Source of the DNA: Erythroxylum novogranatense
Taxonomy: Eukaryota; Streptophyta; Magnoliopsida; Malpighiales; Erythroxylaceae
NCBI GenBank assembly: GCA_029891385.1
Contig: CM057231.1
Span: 65,641,103 to 65,705,102, forward strand
Direction of reading: 5' to 3'
DNA length: 64,000 bases
Within the stretch, counting starts at the first letter, position 1. Every line of letters begins with the position of its first letter. This document shows positions 23,923-37,220 of the stretch, in pieces. The position numbers were made by a program, and so were the translations under genes. The notes beneath the pieces were generated by a model, which was not told where the DNA came from, made no database searches, and saw nothing but the letters and a program-made list of their open reading frames with translations.

Positions 23923-26004
23923 TGTTTTGTTATAAAAAGAAAACATGTTATATTTGGAGAAATGGTAGATTTCAAAACTTTTTAGAAATCTAAGTTGCAG
24001 CGGAAGCAATATATATAAATCATTATGCTAATCCATACATGATACGGTATAAGGATAATAAACATAAGAACAAGATGAAGATAATATTACCGACTCCTTC
24101 ATTACAGCTTTAACTCCTCACTATGCTATCCTCTCCTTCTTCTTGTATCCAACCCTAGCTTTACCCTTGCTTTTGAATCCTTTCCTTTGTTAATCTATCC
24201 TCTCCTTGTTGTTGTATCCTCAACCAATTTGATCTACCACTTGTTCTTCTTAGACGACTTAGTTAACAAGATCCTTTAGTGATAAAGGAGAAGAAATGTT
24301 TAAAGGAGATTTTTCTTAGAAGAAAGAAGGAAACAATAAGACTCTTCTCATTCAAGGTTTCGACCATGCATAGGTGAGAGGAGATAGTAAGTCAAAACAA
24401 TGCAAGAACCCTTTCTTATATACCTCAATTTCGGTTATGCATGAAGAGAGAGAAAGGGAGAGCATCCAATGCATCGTACCTTAATTCAATCAAACATAAA
24501 TAAGCCATTAAACGAGACACTTCTCATTTGTTTTAAGATGGCTATATGAAAAGACAAATTGCCTAATATGAGACCTATGAATTTTAGTTTTTGATGATGA
24601 AAGAAGGAAGATGGTCTATCCAATGTACCTCTTTCTTCTTTAATCCCATGAATACTAACAGGTTATATGCTATCAGTAAAACATAACCATTAAACCATTT
24701 AATGTTAAGATTGATCCGTTTAATGATGATAAAGTATGATAAATACCATCATTATTTAGCAATTCAATGTTAAATGTGTAGCTGCACATTTAGCCTAATA
24801 AAACCGAAATTCCTTCTCCTTTCTTTAAAAATTATTGTTTTAATATAATTAATCTAATTAATTAAATTAAACCAAAGTCTAGCCCATTTTTAAATGTTCA
24901 TTTGGGTCTCTAATTAAACATTAATTAGTACAAGCCCAACATTCAATCATAGGCTTTAAAACCTCCATTTATATTTCTTACTTTGCTTGATAACCTTCCT
25001 TGAAGCCAACTGGGGAATCTTATTGGACTTAGATAAACCAAGCTCCAGTAAGCCCAGAATTAATTCTAGCTTATTAACTAAATGTCATTCAACTAAAGAC
25101 AATTAGTTGAACTATTGAATTACTAAATATTATGAGAACACATATTTCAAATAATAAGTCAAATTGCAAACCCTATTATAAACCTTATTATAACAATCCA
25201 CACAATAAAGGATAAAATTACCGTTTTGCTCTTATGTTGGTTTTCCCTTCTGTATCTCCCATTTTACTCTATATGGTGATTAACACACAAGATCTCATCT
25301 TGGTATCAAGACTTGATGGGTAGCTAGTCAATCAATTTACTAGCACCAGTTTAATCACCAATCTTTATAAAACATCTAGAAGTGATGATATCATTATAAA
25401 CTCTTTATTTGAGTGAATGTTCCCTCATCCATATTTCAATTAATAATTTCAATATGCAGACGCCGGATTGATACTTTGTAAAAATCTGTTATGATCATAT
25501 CAAGAATTATAATGAAACATTTATGAGTTCAGCACTCATCAAGATTATGGTGCATAACAAGCAAATGCTCAAATGTATGTTTTAAGATTAAAGTAACGAC
25601 CTACTATATTATGTAAAACACATGTGATTCCAGATTCATTTAATAGTGCCATTATCGATAGTCAACTACTATCATGATATGAAACTCATCATTTTCTCAA
25701 AGTAAACTCCTTTACTTACATGGAGATAAATCGCAACACTATAATCTAAACCATAATCAAGTGATCAACTTAATTATTCAACTGTGAATTAATTAATTTA
25801 GATTTTAATAATATACATGTTTCCCATACATCTCCATGTATATGTATATTGTTTACAAAAGAATCTTGGTACCTTATGACTAGTTATATGATGCTCATAT
25901 GTAAAAAACCAAACCCTTTTGTTTCACCAATAATAAATATTTTCATTACAAAACTGTAATTGGAAGAAAATTAAGTTACATGTAAATACACTAACTTTTC
26001 AGGG
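23923..26004 (-). repeat. 3' LTR of copia B, lacking its last bases
   Basis: Matches the copia A LTR from its first bases to the phrase ending TTTTCAGGG near 26004. The final stretch of about 27 bases, the polypurine tract and roughly 50 further bases are missing, so LTR sequence joins directly to the end of the RNase H region. Confidence 0.9.
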
Positions 26005-29000
26005 TTTTGAGACAATGTCTTTATGACCCTCAAAGCTCTTTTGAGACAATCTCTTTGTGAACGGATCAGCAAGGTTTTGCTTTGTGGGAATCTTTACCAC
26101 ATTGATCTCTCCACATTGTATTATATCCCTTATGAGATGATACTTTTTCTCAATTTGCTTGGCAGTTTTGCGATTTTGAGGTTCTTTAGAATTAGCCACT
26201 GCCCCACTATTATCACAATAAAGTGTAATGGCCTTTTCTGCCTTGAGAAACACTTCTAAATTATTTAAGAACTTGCAAAGCTAGAGTGCCTAGAGTGCTT
26301 TTTTTGCTGCTTCACAAACAACAACATACTCAGACTCCATAGTCGAATCAGCAATATAAGATTACTTGATACTCCTCCAGACTATGGCTCCACCTGCTAA
26401 AACAAATATAGATCTAGAAGTTGATTTCCTTGAATCAACATCTGATTGGATATTGAAATCCATATATCCAATTAAAATAAGATTACTTCTAGAGTAAACA
26501 AGCATTAAATTCTTTGTCCTACGAATATACTTTAGTATACACTTAACTGCAGTCCAATGCTCTATTCCTAGATTGGACTAAAATCTACTTACCAATCCTA
26601 ATACGTAACAGATATCCGGTCTAGTGCAAAGCATTGCATACATTAAACTTCCAACTACTGAAGCATACAGAATGTTATGCATGCGTTCAACCTCCTCTTG
26701 GGTTTTAGGTGCTTGTTCTTTTGAAAGTTTAATTCCATGTCAAGTATGTGTGAAACCTCGCTTAGAATCTTGCATGGCAATCTTATTGAGCATGTTCTCA
26801 ATGTAGGTTAATTTACACAAGGCTATTTATTTATTCTTACGATCCCTTATAAGTTTGATCCCCATAACATAGTTAGCCTCTCCTAAATACTTTATTGAAA
26901 ATTGTTCATTCAGTCATCCCTTAACTATAAATAACATTCCTACATCATTCCCAATGAGCAGAATGTCAGCAACCTATAGGATTAAAAAAATAACCTTTCC
27001 AACTTGTATTCTTTTATAGACACAAAGCTCATCTAGGTTTTGTATGAACACATAGGTTTTGATAGACTTATCAAACCTAATGTTCCAAGACCTAAATGCT
27101 TGCTTATGTCCATAAATCGACCTTTGCAACTTACATATCTTATACTCATTACCTGGCTCAATGAATCCTTCTAGTTGGGCCATATAAATTGTCTCCTCAA
27201 TATCCCTATTAAGAAATGCGGTCTTGACATCTAGTTGCCATATTTCATAATCAAAATAGGCTGTTATGGCTAAAAGAATTTTGATGGACTTAAACATGGC
27301 AATCGGAAAAAAAGTCTCCTCATAGTCTATACCCTCTTTTTAAGTATAGCCTTTAGCTACCAATCTACCTTTAAAGGTCTCTACCTTTCCATTTGATCCT
27401 CTTTTCCTTTTAAAGATCCATTTTCACCCTATGACTTTTATACCTAGTGGAAAATCTATAAGGACCCAGAATTTATTAATGTACATGGAATCTATTTCTG
27501 ATTCCATCGCCTTGAACCATTTTTCTACACCAACATCATTAATAGCCTGTGTATATATAATAGGATCCATTTCTTCTTGGTCTGAGATGGCAATTAAGCC
27601 TTACCCTAGACCTAGATACCTATTTGACATCTCACAATGCTCCCACTACATCTAGGCACAAATTGATGTTCAGGTTGCACTTTCGATTCAACTTTTGATT
27701 CCATTTCAACATCTTGTTCTGTCATATCCAAAACAACTCTTGGTTTGGATGAAATAGGTAACTCCTTTAGTACCACTTCACTTCTTCCTTTATCATTTTT
27801 CACAAACTCTTCCTCTAAGAAGGTCTCATTTGTCAACATAAATACCTTCCTATCCTGAGGACTTTAAAAATAATACCCTCGACATGGACTGGGCAGCTCC
27901 AAGTCCTTAAATGCTGTAATGAAGGCACTTGATCGGTCCATAACTCCTTAGATGTTTTAGGCAATGATTTGGATAGAGCAAAGTTAAGAAAATATGTTGT
28001 CGTTTGTATGGCATATCCCTAGAACAATTATGGAAGGCTAGCATAGGGCATCATTGATCTTACCATTTTCAATAGAGTCCTATTTCTCCTCTCAAATACA
28101 CCATTTTGTTGAGGTGTTCAAGGATCTGACAAATTGGAAACAATTTCTTGTCAATTAAATATTGCTGGAACTCTCCAGATAAGTACTTACCACCTCGATC
28201 CGATCGAAGTTATTTGAATGGCTTACCTAGCTGCTCCTCAGCTTCAGTTTTGAATTCTTTAAACTTTTCAAAAGATTCACTCTTTTTATACATCAAATAC
28301 AAATAGCCATGTCTTAAGTAATCATCTATAAAGGTTATAAAGTATTCATAATCTCCTCTAGCTTGTATGTTCATGGGCCCACACACATCAGTATGTTCCA
28401 TGTCCAATGTGAATTCAGATTTTTTTCCTTTAGAAAGAAATGAGGGCTTGGTCATCTTTCCTTCAATACAAGATGCACAGGTGGGTAATGGATCTTTTAT
28501 GCAAACCTGTAAGGATCCCATCCTTTACTAACCTATTAAGTCTTTTCTTATTGATATGACCCATTCTTAAGTGCCATAAATATTTAGAATTAATGCTAGA
28601 GTCATTGGAATATCTTGGTTTTATCAATTTTGTGGTGTTTAGTGAGCCTATTGTAGGTTCTATAAAGAACAATCCCTGTTTAGTTATCGCATCATAAATA
28701 AAATCCTTATTATCATATATTGAAACAACATTTTCAAAATATAAGGAATAGCTATATTTTTTTAGAAAAAAAATAGAAATCATGTTCCTTATAATCATTG
28801 GTATGTAATAAACATCCTCCAAATATAACCTATGACCACTAGGAAAGTCCAGGATAACTACTCCTATTGATTATGCTATCTTGACTTGGAACTAGTATTA
28901 AGGTGGTCTTTTCCTTTATTGGAACCCCTGTAAAGAATTGCATACATGGTTAGGTGTAATCCAACTTGCTATTGAGCTCAACTCACTCTAGGTGTAATCC

Positions 29001-29533
29001 TTGCTATTGAGCTCATAGTCCAACTTAAACTACTAAAAAGAAGAGTTTAAATTATTGATGATCATAATCATCTGCTTGTCCGCATCCATATCTACTCCAT
29101 GCATCTTAGCCTCAGTAATCGTAGGGATTACCTTAAGTATTTAATCCTACACTAGTTAACCAAGTTTTTGTCTGAGATTATGAAAGGTTTGGATAGCTTT
29201 CACTCTTGCAGACCTAGTCCTCACACCAAACATCTCATGTATGTGGTGGACCATTGCATTAGCAATTTTCATACAAACAATTTGTTTTTGCAACATGCTA
29301 CTAAAAAAAGCTAGAATATAACACATAGTAGTCTTGTCAACATTTTGCCAATGCTCATGTTGTTAGACTATCTCACGAGTTGAATCTCCACCTAGAGGTG
29401 CATGCTCATTTTTAGTTAATAATTATGAAATTTGTTCATATTGAAGAACAATGTCAAGGTTACGTCTCCATTCACTAAAATTCTCTCCATTTTCCAATTT
29501 GTTATTTGTCAAGAACAAAGTAAATGGATTCAT
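26005..29533 (-). pseudogene. gag-pol: Copia B Gag-Pol remnants
   Basis: Starts at an ATG at 29533 homologous to that of copia A. Recognisable parts are the integrase zinc region (28463-28822, WHLRMGHINKKRL), the integrase start in a shifted frame (28210-28521, HTDVCGP), the integrase to RT linker (27612-27839), RT (26974-27297, WQLDVKTAFLN and SIYGHKQAFRSWN) and the RNase H end (25999-26253). The stretch coding for the zinc knuckle and protease active site is deleted near 28940-28990. In RT the YVDD motif is replaced by a stop and VAD (26965-26976). Frames of the pieces differ, so indels are present, unlike in copia A. Confidence 0.88.
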
Positions 29534-30934
29534 TTTGTGGTTAATTATGACTAAAAATATAAATTATTAAAACATGAACATACTAGTTAATAATATTAGA
29601 ACTTTTTATAAAATCATGAAGCATGTATGCATGATGATAGATTTAACGAGACTTAAAAGATTAAAAATTTTATATAACGGTTATTTTTCTTATCTTTAAT
29701 AGACTAAGTGACGGTGGGCCATCTTATCCATTAAAAGAAAAATGGGATTCTCCCTCTAAAAAAGTTGCCAAGCATCTTCGTGCTTATCTTTTAAAAAAGC
29801 GTTTGGTCCATACTTTTACCAACAGAGCTACGGTGGGCAGGTTATTGATAAAATATGTTGAGTGTTTAACCATTTGATTCATTCACTAAAGATACTGTCA
29901 AATCATGCCTCAGTGGGAGGTCACATTTGCTACCAATAAGTGGACTTATCCTTAAGGTGACCCAAACCAACAAGATCTAGTATTCATGCCCTCCGGTGGG
30001 GAATAACACTTTACCACATGCAAATGGGTCATCATTTGGAGATCGTGGATTCTCATATGAGCATCCTCTCCCACTCAATCTTTTTAGGCTTTAAGTTTTA
30101 ATAAATACCATCTTGTCTAGATGCAAGTTATTATCCATCCTATATTGTTTCATTATATATCTCATACATAATGAATGCATGGCAGAGCCTAGGGATGGCA
30201 ATTTTCTAAATGACATGCAATCACATAATATCACATATTATTTGCATTCATTTATCCATTCATCACATGAAATAATAAGCCACATTTGATTGTCCATCAT
30301 ATAAACATAAAAATAATTACAAGCCTTTTAGGCCCAAAATATTCTTCTTGGACTTAGATCTTCCGCTTGGGACTCTTCGCTCACGTGACCCGACCCATTC
30401 AATAAAAAGTGTATAATGGTTTTTCTTTTACAACAAAGTTTTATTTTTATAAAACTGAATTATTTAGTAATAAAAAAAATCTGCACTTGTTTTTTTACCA
30501 AAATTGAAACTTTTGTATATGATATAAAAATTCCAGCACTTGTAAAAAAGAAAATTGTTTAGAACAAAATTCTAGTACTTTTGTTTTATAAAAACTGAAA
30601 AATAGCCAAGACACTATAATCAAAAACGAAAATCTAGCTCTTCATTTCTTCAATCCATGGCTTCTTCATCTTCATCATTACATGATTTTTTATATTACAT
30701 AATCAAAGGAAATATAAAGATGGAAACCAAGGAGGAAACATTACGATGATAGGGCACCCTCTTTGTTACAAACCAAATGAACAAAACTTACAAGGTAACT
30801 TTAGAATCTATGGACAACCAAAAGAGCACAACATATACCATATATATTTCCGTTACATAAAAATATGCAGCATAAAAAAATGAGTGTCAACCCATGCATC
30901 CCATGTACGAACCGAAATCATGCATAAGAAAATT
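29534..30934 (-). other. 5' leader of copia B
   Basis: Noncoding and homologous to the copia A leader, including four CGGTGGG-like phrases near 29713, 29832, 29914 and 29996. About 1.4 kb, with scattered substitutions and short indels. Confidence 0.7.
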
Positions 30935-30947
30935 GGCTTTGATATTA
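30935..30947 (-). other. Decayed primer-binding site of copia B
   Basis: Minus-strand TAATATCAAAGCC at the position of TGGTATCAGAGCC in copia A. The changed bases would weaken tRNA-Met pairing. Confidence 0.75.
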
Positions 30948-30949
30948 AT

Positions 30950-33073
30950 TGTTGGATCGGAAAAAGAAAACATGTCATATTTGGAGAAACGATAGATTTC
31001 AAAACTTTTTAGAAATCTAAGTTACAATAGAAGCAATATATCTAAATCATCATGCCAATCCCAACGTGATACGGTATAAGGATAATAAACATAAGAACAA
31101 GATAAAGATAATATTACTAACTCCTTTGCTACAGTTTTAACCCATCATTGTGCTATCCTTTCTTTCTTCTTGTATCCAATCCTAGCTTTAGCCTTGATTT
31201 TAAATCCTTTCCTTTCTCATTTTATCCTATCCTTGTTGTTGTATCCTCAACCAATTTGATATACCAAATGTTCTTCTTATACAACTTAGTTAACAAGATC
31301 CTTTGGTGAGAAAGGAGAAGAAATGTTTGGAGGAGATTTTTTTTAAAAGAAAAAAAGGAAACAATAAGACTCTTCTCATTCAAGGTTTTAGCCATGCATA
31401 GGTGAGAGGAGAAAGATGGTCAAAACAATGCAAGAACCCTTTCTTACACACCTTAATTTCAGTTATGCATGCAAAGAAAGAAAGGGAGAGCATCCATTGC
31501 ATCATACCTTTCTTTAATCAAACATAAAGAAGCCATTAAATGAAACACTTCTCATTTGTTTTAAGATGGTTGTAATAAAAGACCAATCACCTAATATGAG
31601 ACCTATCAATTTTGGTTTTTTATGATGAAAGAAGGAAGATGGTCCATCCAATGTACCTCTTTTTACTTTAATTTAATTAATTCTAATAGGTTACATGCTA
31701 TCATTAAAAGATAAATATTAAACCAATTAATCGTAAGATCCTTACTCCATTTAATGATGATAAAACATGATAAATATCATCTTTATTTAGCAATTAAATG
31801 CTAAATGTGCAGCTGCACACTCAACCAAAAAAAATGAAATTCCTTCTCCTTTCTTTAAAATTTTTTAATATAGTTAATCTAATTAATTAAATTAAGCCAA
31901 AGTTTAGCCTATTTCTAAATGTTCATTTGAGCTTTTAATTAACCATTAATTAGTGCAAGCCCAACATTCATTCATGGGCTTTAAAAACTCCATTTATATT
32001 TCTTACTTTGCTTGATAATCTTTCTTGAAGCCAAGTGGGGAATCTTATTGGACTTAGATAATTCAAGCTCCAATAAGCCCATAATTAATTTAATCTTATT
32101 AGAATTAATTCTAGCTTATTAACTAAATGTCATTCCACTAAAGACAATTGGTTGAACTATTGCATTACTAAATATTATGAGAACACATATTTCAAATAAT
32201 ATGTCCAATTGCAAACCCTCTTATAAACCTTATTATAGCCAACTGCACAACAAAGGGTAAAATTACTGCATTACCTTTATGTTGATTTTTCCTTCTAGAT
32301 CTCCTGTTTTACTCTATATGGTGGTTAACACATAAGATCTCATCTTGGTGTTAAGACTTGATAGGTAGCTAGTTCATCAAACTACTGGTTCCAGTTTAAT
32401 CACCAATCTCTATAAAACATCTAGAAGTGATGATATCACTATAAACTCTTTATTTGAGTGAATGTTCCCTAATAAGTGTTTCAATTAATAATTCCAACAT
32501 ACAAACACTGGATTGATAATTTCCAAAAATCCATTATGATCATATCAAAAAATATAATGAAACATATATGAGTTCACCACTCATCAAGATTATGGTCCAT
32601 AATAAGCAAATGCTCAAATGTATGTTTTAAGATTAAAGTAACGACTTATTTTATTATGTAAAACACACGTGATTCCAGATTTATTTAATAGTGCCATTAT
32701 CAATAGTCAACTACTATCATGATATAAAACTCATTATTCCCTCAAAGTAAACTCCTCTACTTACATGGAGATAAATCGCAACACTATAATCTAAGCCATA
32801 ATCAAGCGACCAACTTAATTTTTCAACTGTGAATCAATTAATTTAAATTATAATAATATACATGTTTCCCATCATCTCCATGTATATGTATATTATTTAC
32901 AAAAGAATCTTGGTACCTTATGACTAGTTATATAATGCTCATACATAAAAAACCAAACTCTTTTGTTTCATTATTAATAAATATTTTCATTACAAAACTA
33001 TAACCGAGAAGAAAGTTAAGTTACATGTAAATACACTTGCTTTCCAGGACACTATATTTACATAACTCCAACA
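30950..33073 (-). repeat. 5' LTR of copia B
   Basis: TGTTGGATCGG to ACTCCAACA on the plus strand, 2,124 bases, matching the LTRs of A and the left LTR of B. It ends directly at the TAAAA duplication. Confidence 0.93.
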
Positions 33074-33078
33074 TAAAA
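33074..33078. repeat. Target-site duplication of copia B, right
   Basis: TAAAA, identical to 23918-23922. Confidence 0.8.
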
Positions 33079-34642
33079 TGGGTCATTACTTTAATCTCAA
33101 GACATACAACTTATGCATTCATTTACTATGGACCACAATGTTGATGAGTGATGAACTCATATGTGTTTCATTATAATTTTTGATATGATCAAAATGGATT
33201 TTTATAAAGTATCAATCTAGTGTTTGCATGTTGCAATTATTAATTGAAACATGTATCAGAGAACATTTAGATGAGATCTTGTGTGTTAATCACCATATAG
33301 AGTAAAACGGGAGATCTAGAAGGAAAAACCAATATAAGGGCAAAACGATAATTTTACCCTTTCCTATGTGGATGACTATAATATGGTTCATATTAAAGTT
33401 TGCAATTGGACATCTTATTTGAAACACGTGTTCTCATAATATTTAGTAATTCAAGAGTTCAACTAATTGTCTTTAGTGGAATGATATTTAGTTAACAAGC
33501 TAGAATTAATTCTAATGAGATTGAATTAATTCCGGGCTTAATGGAGCTTAAATTATGTAAGTCCATTTATATTCCCCATTTGGCTTCTAAGAAGGTTATC
33601 AAACAAAGTAAGAAATACAAATAGAGGTTTTATAGCCTATGATTGAATGTTGGGCTTACTTTAATTAATTGTTAATTATAAGCCAATATGAACATTTAGA
33701 AATGGGCTAGACTTTGGTTTAATTTGATTGATTAGATTGATTAAATTAAAACAAAGTTATTAAAGATAAAAGGAGGTGGATTTTCAGTTTTAATGGGCAA
33801 AATATGCAGCTGCACATTTAACATGGATTTGTTATATTTAAGATGGTTTTTAACATGTTTTATCATCATTAAATAGTATAATGATCTTATCAATAAATGG
33901 TTTAATGGTGGTCTTTTAATGATAGCATGTAATCTATTAACATTCATTGGATTAAAGAAGAAAGACATGCATTTGATGGACCACCTTCCTTCTTTCATCA
34001 CCAAAACCTAAAAATGAGATGTAATTTTTAGGTTATTGGTCTTTTCATATAGTCATCTTAAAACAAATGAGAAGAGTCCCATTTATTGGCTTCTCTATGA
34101 TTGATTAAGGAAGGAGGTGATGCATTGGTTACACTTCACCTTTTCGTTTGAGGCTTAACCGAAATTAAGAGAAAAAAATACAAGGTGTTGTTGAATTTTT
34201 ATCTCTCTCTCCTATCTTACATGTGCTAGCTGAAAATTGCATGAGAGGTTTCATATCTTTGGCTTCATTCTTCTAAGGAAAAATCTCTTCAAGTGTTTCT
34301 TTTCCTTTCCCAATAAAGGATCTTATTAACCTAGTTGTCTAAGGAGAACAAGTGATAGATCGGATTGGTCGAGGATACAATATCAAGAAGAGGATACATC
34401 ACTTTGGAGTGGATACATTGCAGAGGATAGGATAGCACAACAATGAGTTAAAGCTATAGCGAAGGAGTCGGTAAGAAAAATTTCGAACTTGTTATTATGT
34501 TAATTATTTTCCTTAAACCATATCATGTATGGCTTGGCATGTTATTTTGGTTATATTGCTTTCACTGCAATTTTGATTTCTAAAAAGTTTTGAAATCTAC
34601 CATTTCATCTAAATATAGCATGCTTATGTTTTGGATCCCACA
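33079..34642 (+). repeat. Copia C 5' LTR, second part (plus strand)
   Basis: Continues the sense LTR begun at 23503, starting at the phrase homologous to GTAGGTCGTTACTTTAATC and running to TTGGATCCCACA. Together the two parts make a whole LTR of about 2 kb. The PBS follows, so this is a 5' LTR of a plus-strand element. Frames inside it (for example 33741-34004, minus) are not genes. Confidence 0.9.
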
Positions 34643-34644
34643 AT

Positions 34645-34701
34645 TGGTATCAGAAACATTTTCTTATGCATAATTTAGATTCCTATATGTTATGCATGGG
34701 C
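34645..34701 (+). other. Primer-binding site and leader start of copia C
   Basis: TGGTATCAGAAAC, a changed tRNA-Met site, lies two bases after the LTR end, then 44 bases homologous to the leader of copia A (ending TATGCATGGGC). The leader is then cut by LTR D at 34702. No coding part of C is in the window. Confidence 0.82.
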
Positions 34702-35691
34702 TGTTGGATCGGGAAAAGAAAGCATGCCATATTTGGAGAACTGGCAGATTTCAAAACTTTTTAGAAATCTTATTTGCAGCAGAAGCAATATATCTAAATC
34801 ATCATGCCAATCTATACATGATATGGTATAAGGATAATAAGAAACACAAATAAGATGAAGATTATTACCGACTCCTTCGCTATAGCTTTAATTCCTCGAT
34901 GTGCTATCCTCTCCTTCTTTTTGTATCCAAAGCCTTTGCTTTTGAATCCTTTCCTTCGTCAATCTATCCTCTCCTTGTTGTTGTATCCTCAACCAATTTG
35001 ATTTACCTCTTTTTCTTTCAGGATAACTTGGTTAACAAAATCCTTTGGTGGAAAAGGAGAAGAAATGTTTGGAGGAGATTTTCTTAAAAGAAATGAACCA
35101 AAAAATGAGACTCTTCTCTTGCAAATTTTGGCTCATTCATGTATGAAAGGAGAGAGAGAGTCAAACTATGCAAGAACAATATACTACACCCAAACTATGT
35201 AAGAACACTATACTACACCCACAATTTTGGTTTTGCATGGAATGGAAGAAGAGAATAGCATCTAATGCATCACTTCTTACTTTAATCAATCATAAAGTAG
35301 CCAATAAATGAGACTCTTCTCATTTATCTTTAAGATGGCTTTATGAAAAGACTATTAACCTAAATATGAATTACCAATTTCGGTTTTTGAAGATGGAAGA
35401 AGAAAGATGGTCCATCGAATGCACATCTTTCCAATGAATGCTAATAGATTATATGCCAACATTAAAAGATAACCATTAAACCATTTAATGGTAAGTTCAT
35501 AACTCCATTTAATAATGATAAACCATAATAAAGACCATCTTTATTTAGCAATTTAATTTCAAATGTGCAGCTGCACATTTAGGCCTAAAATCGGAAATTG
35601 CACCTTCATTTCTTTAAAATATTTGTTTTAATATAATTAATATAATCAATTACATTAAACCAAAGTCTAGCCCATTTTTAAATGAACATTT
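34702..35691 (-). repeat. Copia D LTR fragment (minus strand)
   Basis: Begins TGTTGGATCGGGAAAAG and follows the family LTR for about 990 bases, then breaks off near 35691, where gypsy-like LTR sequence starts. It is inverted relative to copia C, so the junction has two LTRs of one family head to head with only about 59 bases between. No target duplication could be tested because the right end is missing. Confidence 0.85.
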
Positions 35692-36614
35692 ATGCTGAAC
35701 CTTGCTTTCGAAGCCCAACAATCGATTCGGATACTAAAAGATATTTGAACCAACTCTTGAGATGAATTTCAACAAGACCATTCGGGACAGTTGTGAGAGG
35801 GTGGTGTGAAAGAAAAGTGGAAAGTATTAAATTTAGAAAAGAATAGAATAAAATAAAATCTCAACGTGGCAGTATAGCTAGCCACGACGAACCCATGGAT
35901 TTATCTCCATGGACCCTTGGGGAAAAAATTTCCATGGCATAAGTCATTCTTCGCCGTAGTGAAGACGCCTTCAGAAGGGTTCGCCGTGGAAAAACCCTTA
36001 GAAATCGAAATCCACAAACATTTTAAACAATCCAACTCACCCACCATTCAAACATAATCATACACAAATGGAATTTCAATTATGCATTTCCTTACTAATT
36101 CAAAGAGTTTGAGCAAATACATATCATCATACACATCAAAACTTAAACAAAATACATAAGGATGCTCAATGCTGATATGTTTATAAGGCTAACCAAAATC
36201 ACTAACTTAATACAAAAGTCTCTAACTTTCTTGGAGCTTCTGATGCCTTGCAAGGATCAACGATCTTTTCGTTCTACACCTGAGGAGTAGAAGGTAATGG
36301 GGTGAGCTGCGAAGCTCAGTGGCTTATACATTTATAGCCATTGGCAACAAGCTACACATTCAAGCATATATACATATATATGTCACAGTTCAATACTCCA
36401 CAATTTAAACTCACAATTCATAGTTACCAAGATGTCATCACAAAGAACATGTCATGTAATTTATTCATCACCACATTACACTCCATTATGCATCATGCTT
36501 AGCAAATCAATGATGAAATACACAAAAAATGGCTCGAGAGCTCGGTGGAACAAAACAGATAAACTGAAGTTTATACTGTGAACAAAATGAGTCCAATTTT
36601 TTATGATCTCGTGG
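35692..36614. repeat. Ty3/gypsy LTR fragment G1
   Basis: No coding sequence. It contains the phrase GGGTGAGCTGCGAAGCTCAG (36300-36319), which recurs in diverged form in the next LTR and marks plant gypsy LTRs in this window. It ends where a new LTR starts at 36615. Its own left end was lost at the copia D junction. A block of GC-richer sequence near 35870-36000 has short inverted repeats around CCATGG. Confidence 0.5.
36303..36318. other. Conserved LTR hairpin, G1 copy
   Basis: TGAGCT-GCGA-AGCTCA, a six-base stem with a four-base loop. The related hairpin in the next LTR (36986-37002) has TGAGTT/AACTCA, a paired change. Confidence 0.5.
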
Positions 36615-36985
36615 TGTAGCACCCCACTCCCGCACGACCCGAACTTGACATCGACGGTGATATCCGAGTCCGTACCCCGCGAGGATGGCATGCTAAAACA
36701 CTCATTCAGTAGTCGGTACATTTTTTTTCATAACAATATATGCGGAAATCAATGCCCAAGTTGGGTCCTCATACAATCATATACAATTTCATTATACAAA
36801 ATTTCCAATAGCCACTCGGGCCTATTTCCCAAATACAAATATACACTTCAATACATAAATAAAGACATGCAATGTAGATGCGAAGTGATCCCGACTCTTA
36901 TCCTTCACTTGAATCCTGCAAATATACTCCCGTTGGCCTAACGGGGTATTCTTCTGAGTCCTGAAAAATAATTGCAAATTTTGGG

Positions 36986-37002
36986 TGAGTTTTGCGAACT
37001 CA
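36986..37002. other. Conserved LTR hairpin, G2 copy
   Basis: TGAGTT-TTGCG-AACTCA. Stem bases differ from the G1 copy in a complementary way. It is repeated at 62907-62923 with one stem mismatch. Confidence 0.5.
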
Positions 37003-37220
37003 GTGAGAAACCATCATCGATGGTTCACTCAACTCATGCATATTCAATAAATTTACTAAATAATACATACAATCACATTTCTCAAATGTAAGACGTTTCG
37101 CCTTTAATACAATTTATATTCAATCATTTATAGATGCAATGCACATGTGACACTTTTCATTTTCATTTCATTGTTGTGACCGTGCGCCTGAAACTATCCC
37201 AGTGACGGGCACATTGCGTT

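Larger units (their letters stand above)
23923..33073 (-). mobile_element. Copia B: full-length but decayed Ty1/copia, minus strand
   Basis: Same family as copia A, 9,151 bases, inserted into the LTR of copia C with the duplication TAAAA (23918-23922 and 33074-33078). Joining the flanks restores a normal LTR order, so the insertion is clear. The left end is altered (TGTTTTGTTAT in place of TGTTGGATCGG). The internal part has frameshifts, deletions and a destroyed RT active site, and the junction of the 3' LTR with pol has lost the LTR end and the polypurine tract. Confidence 0.92.
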
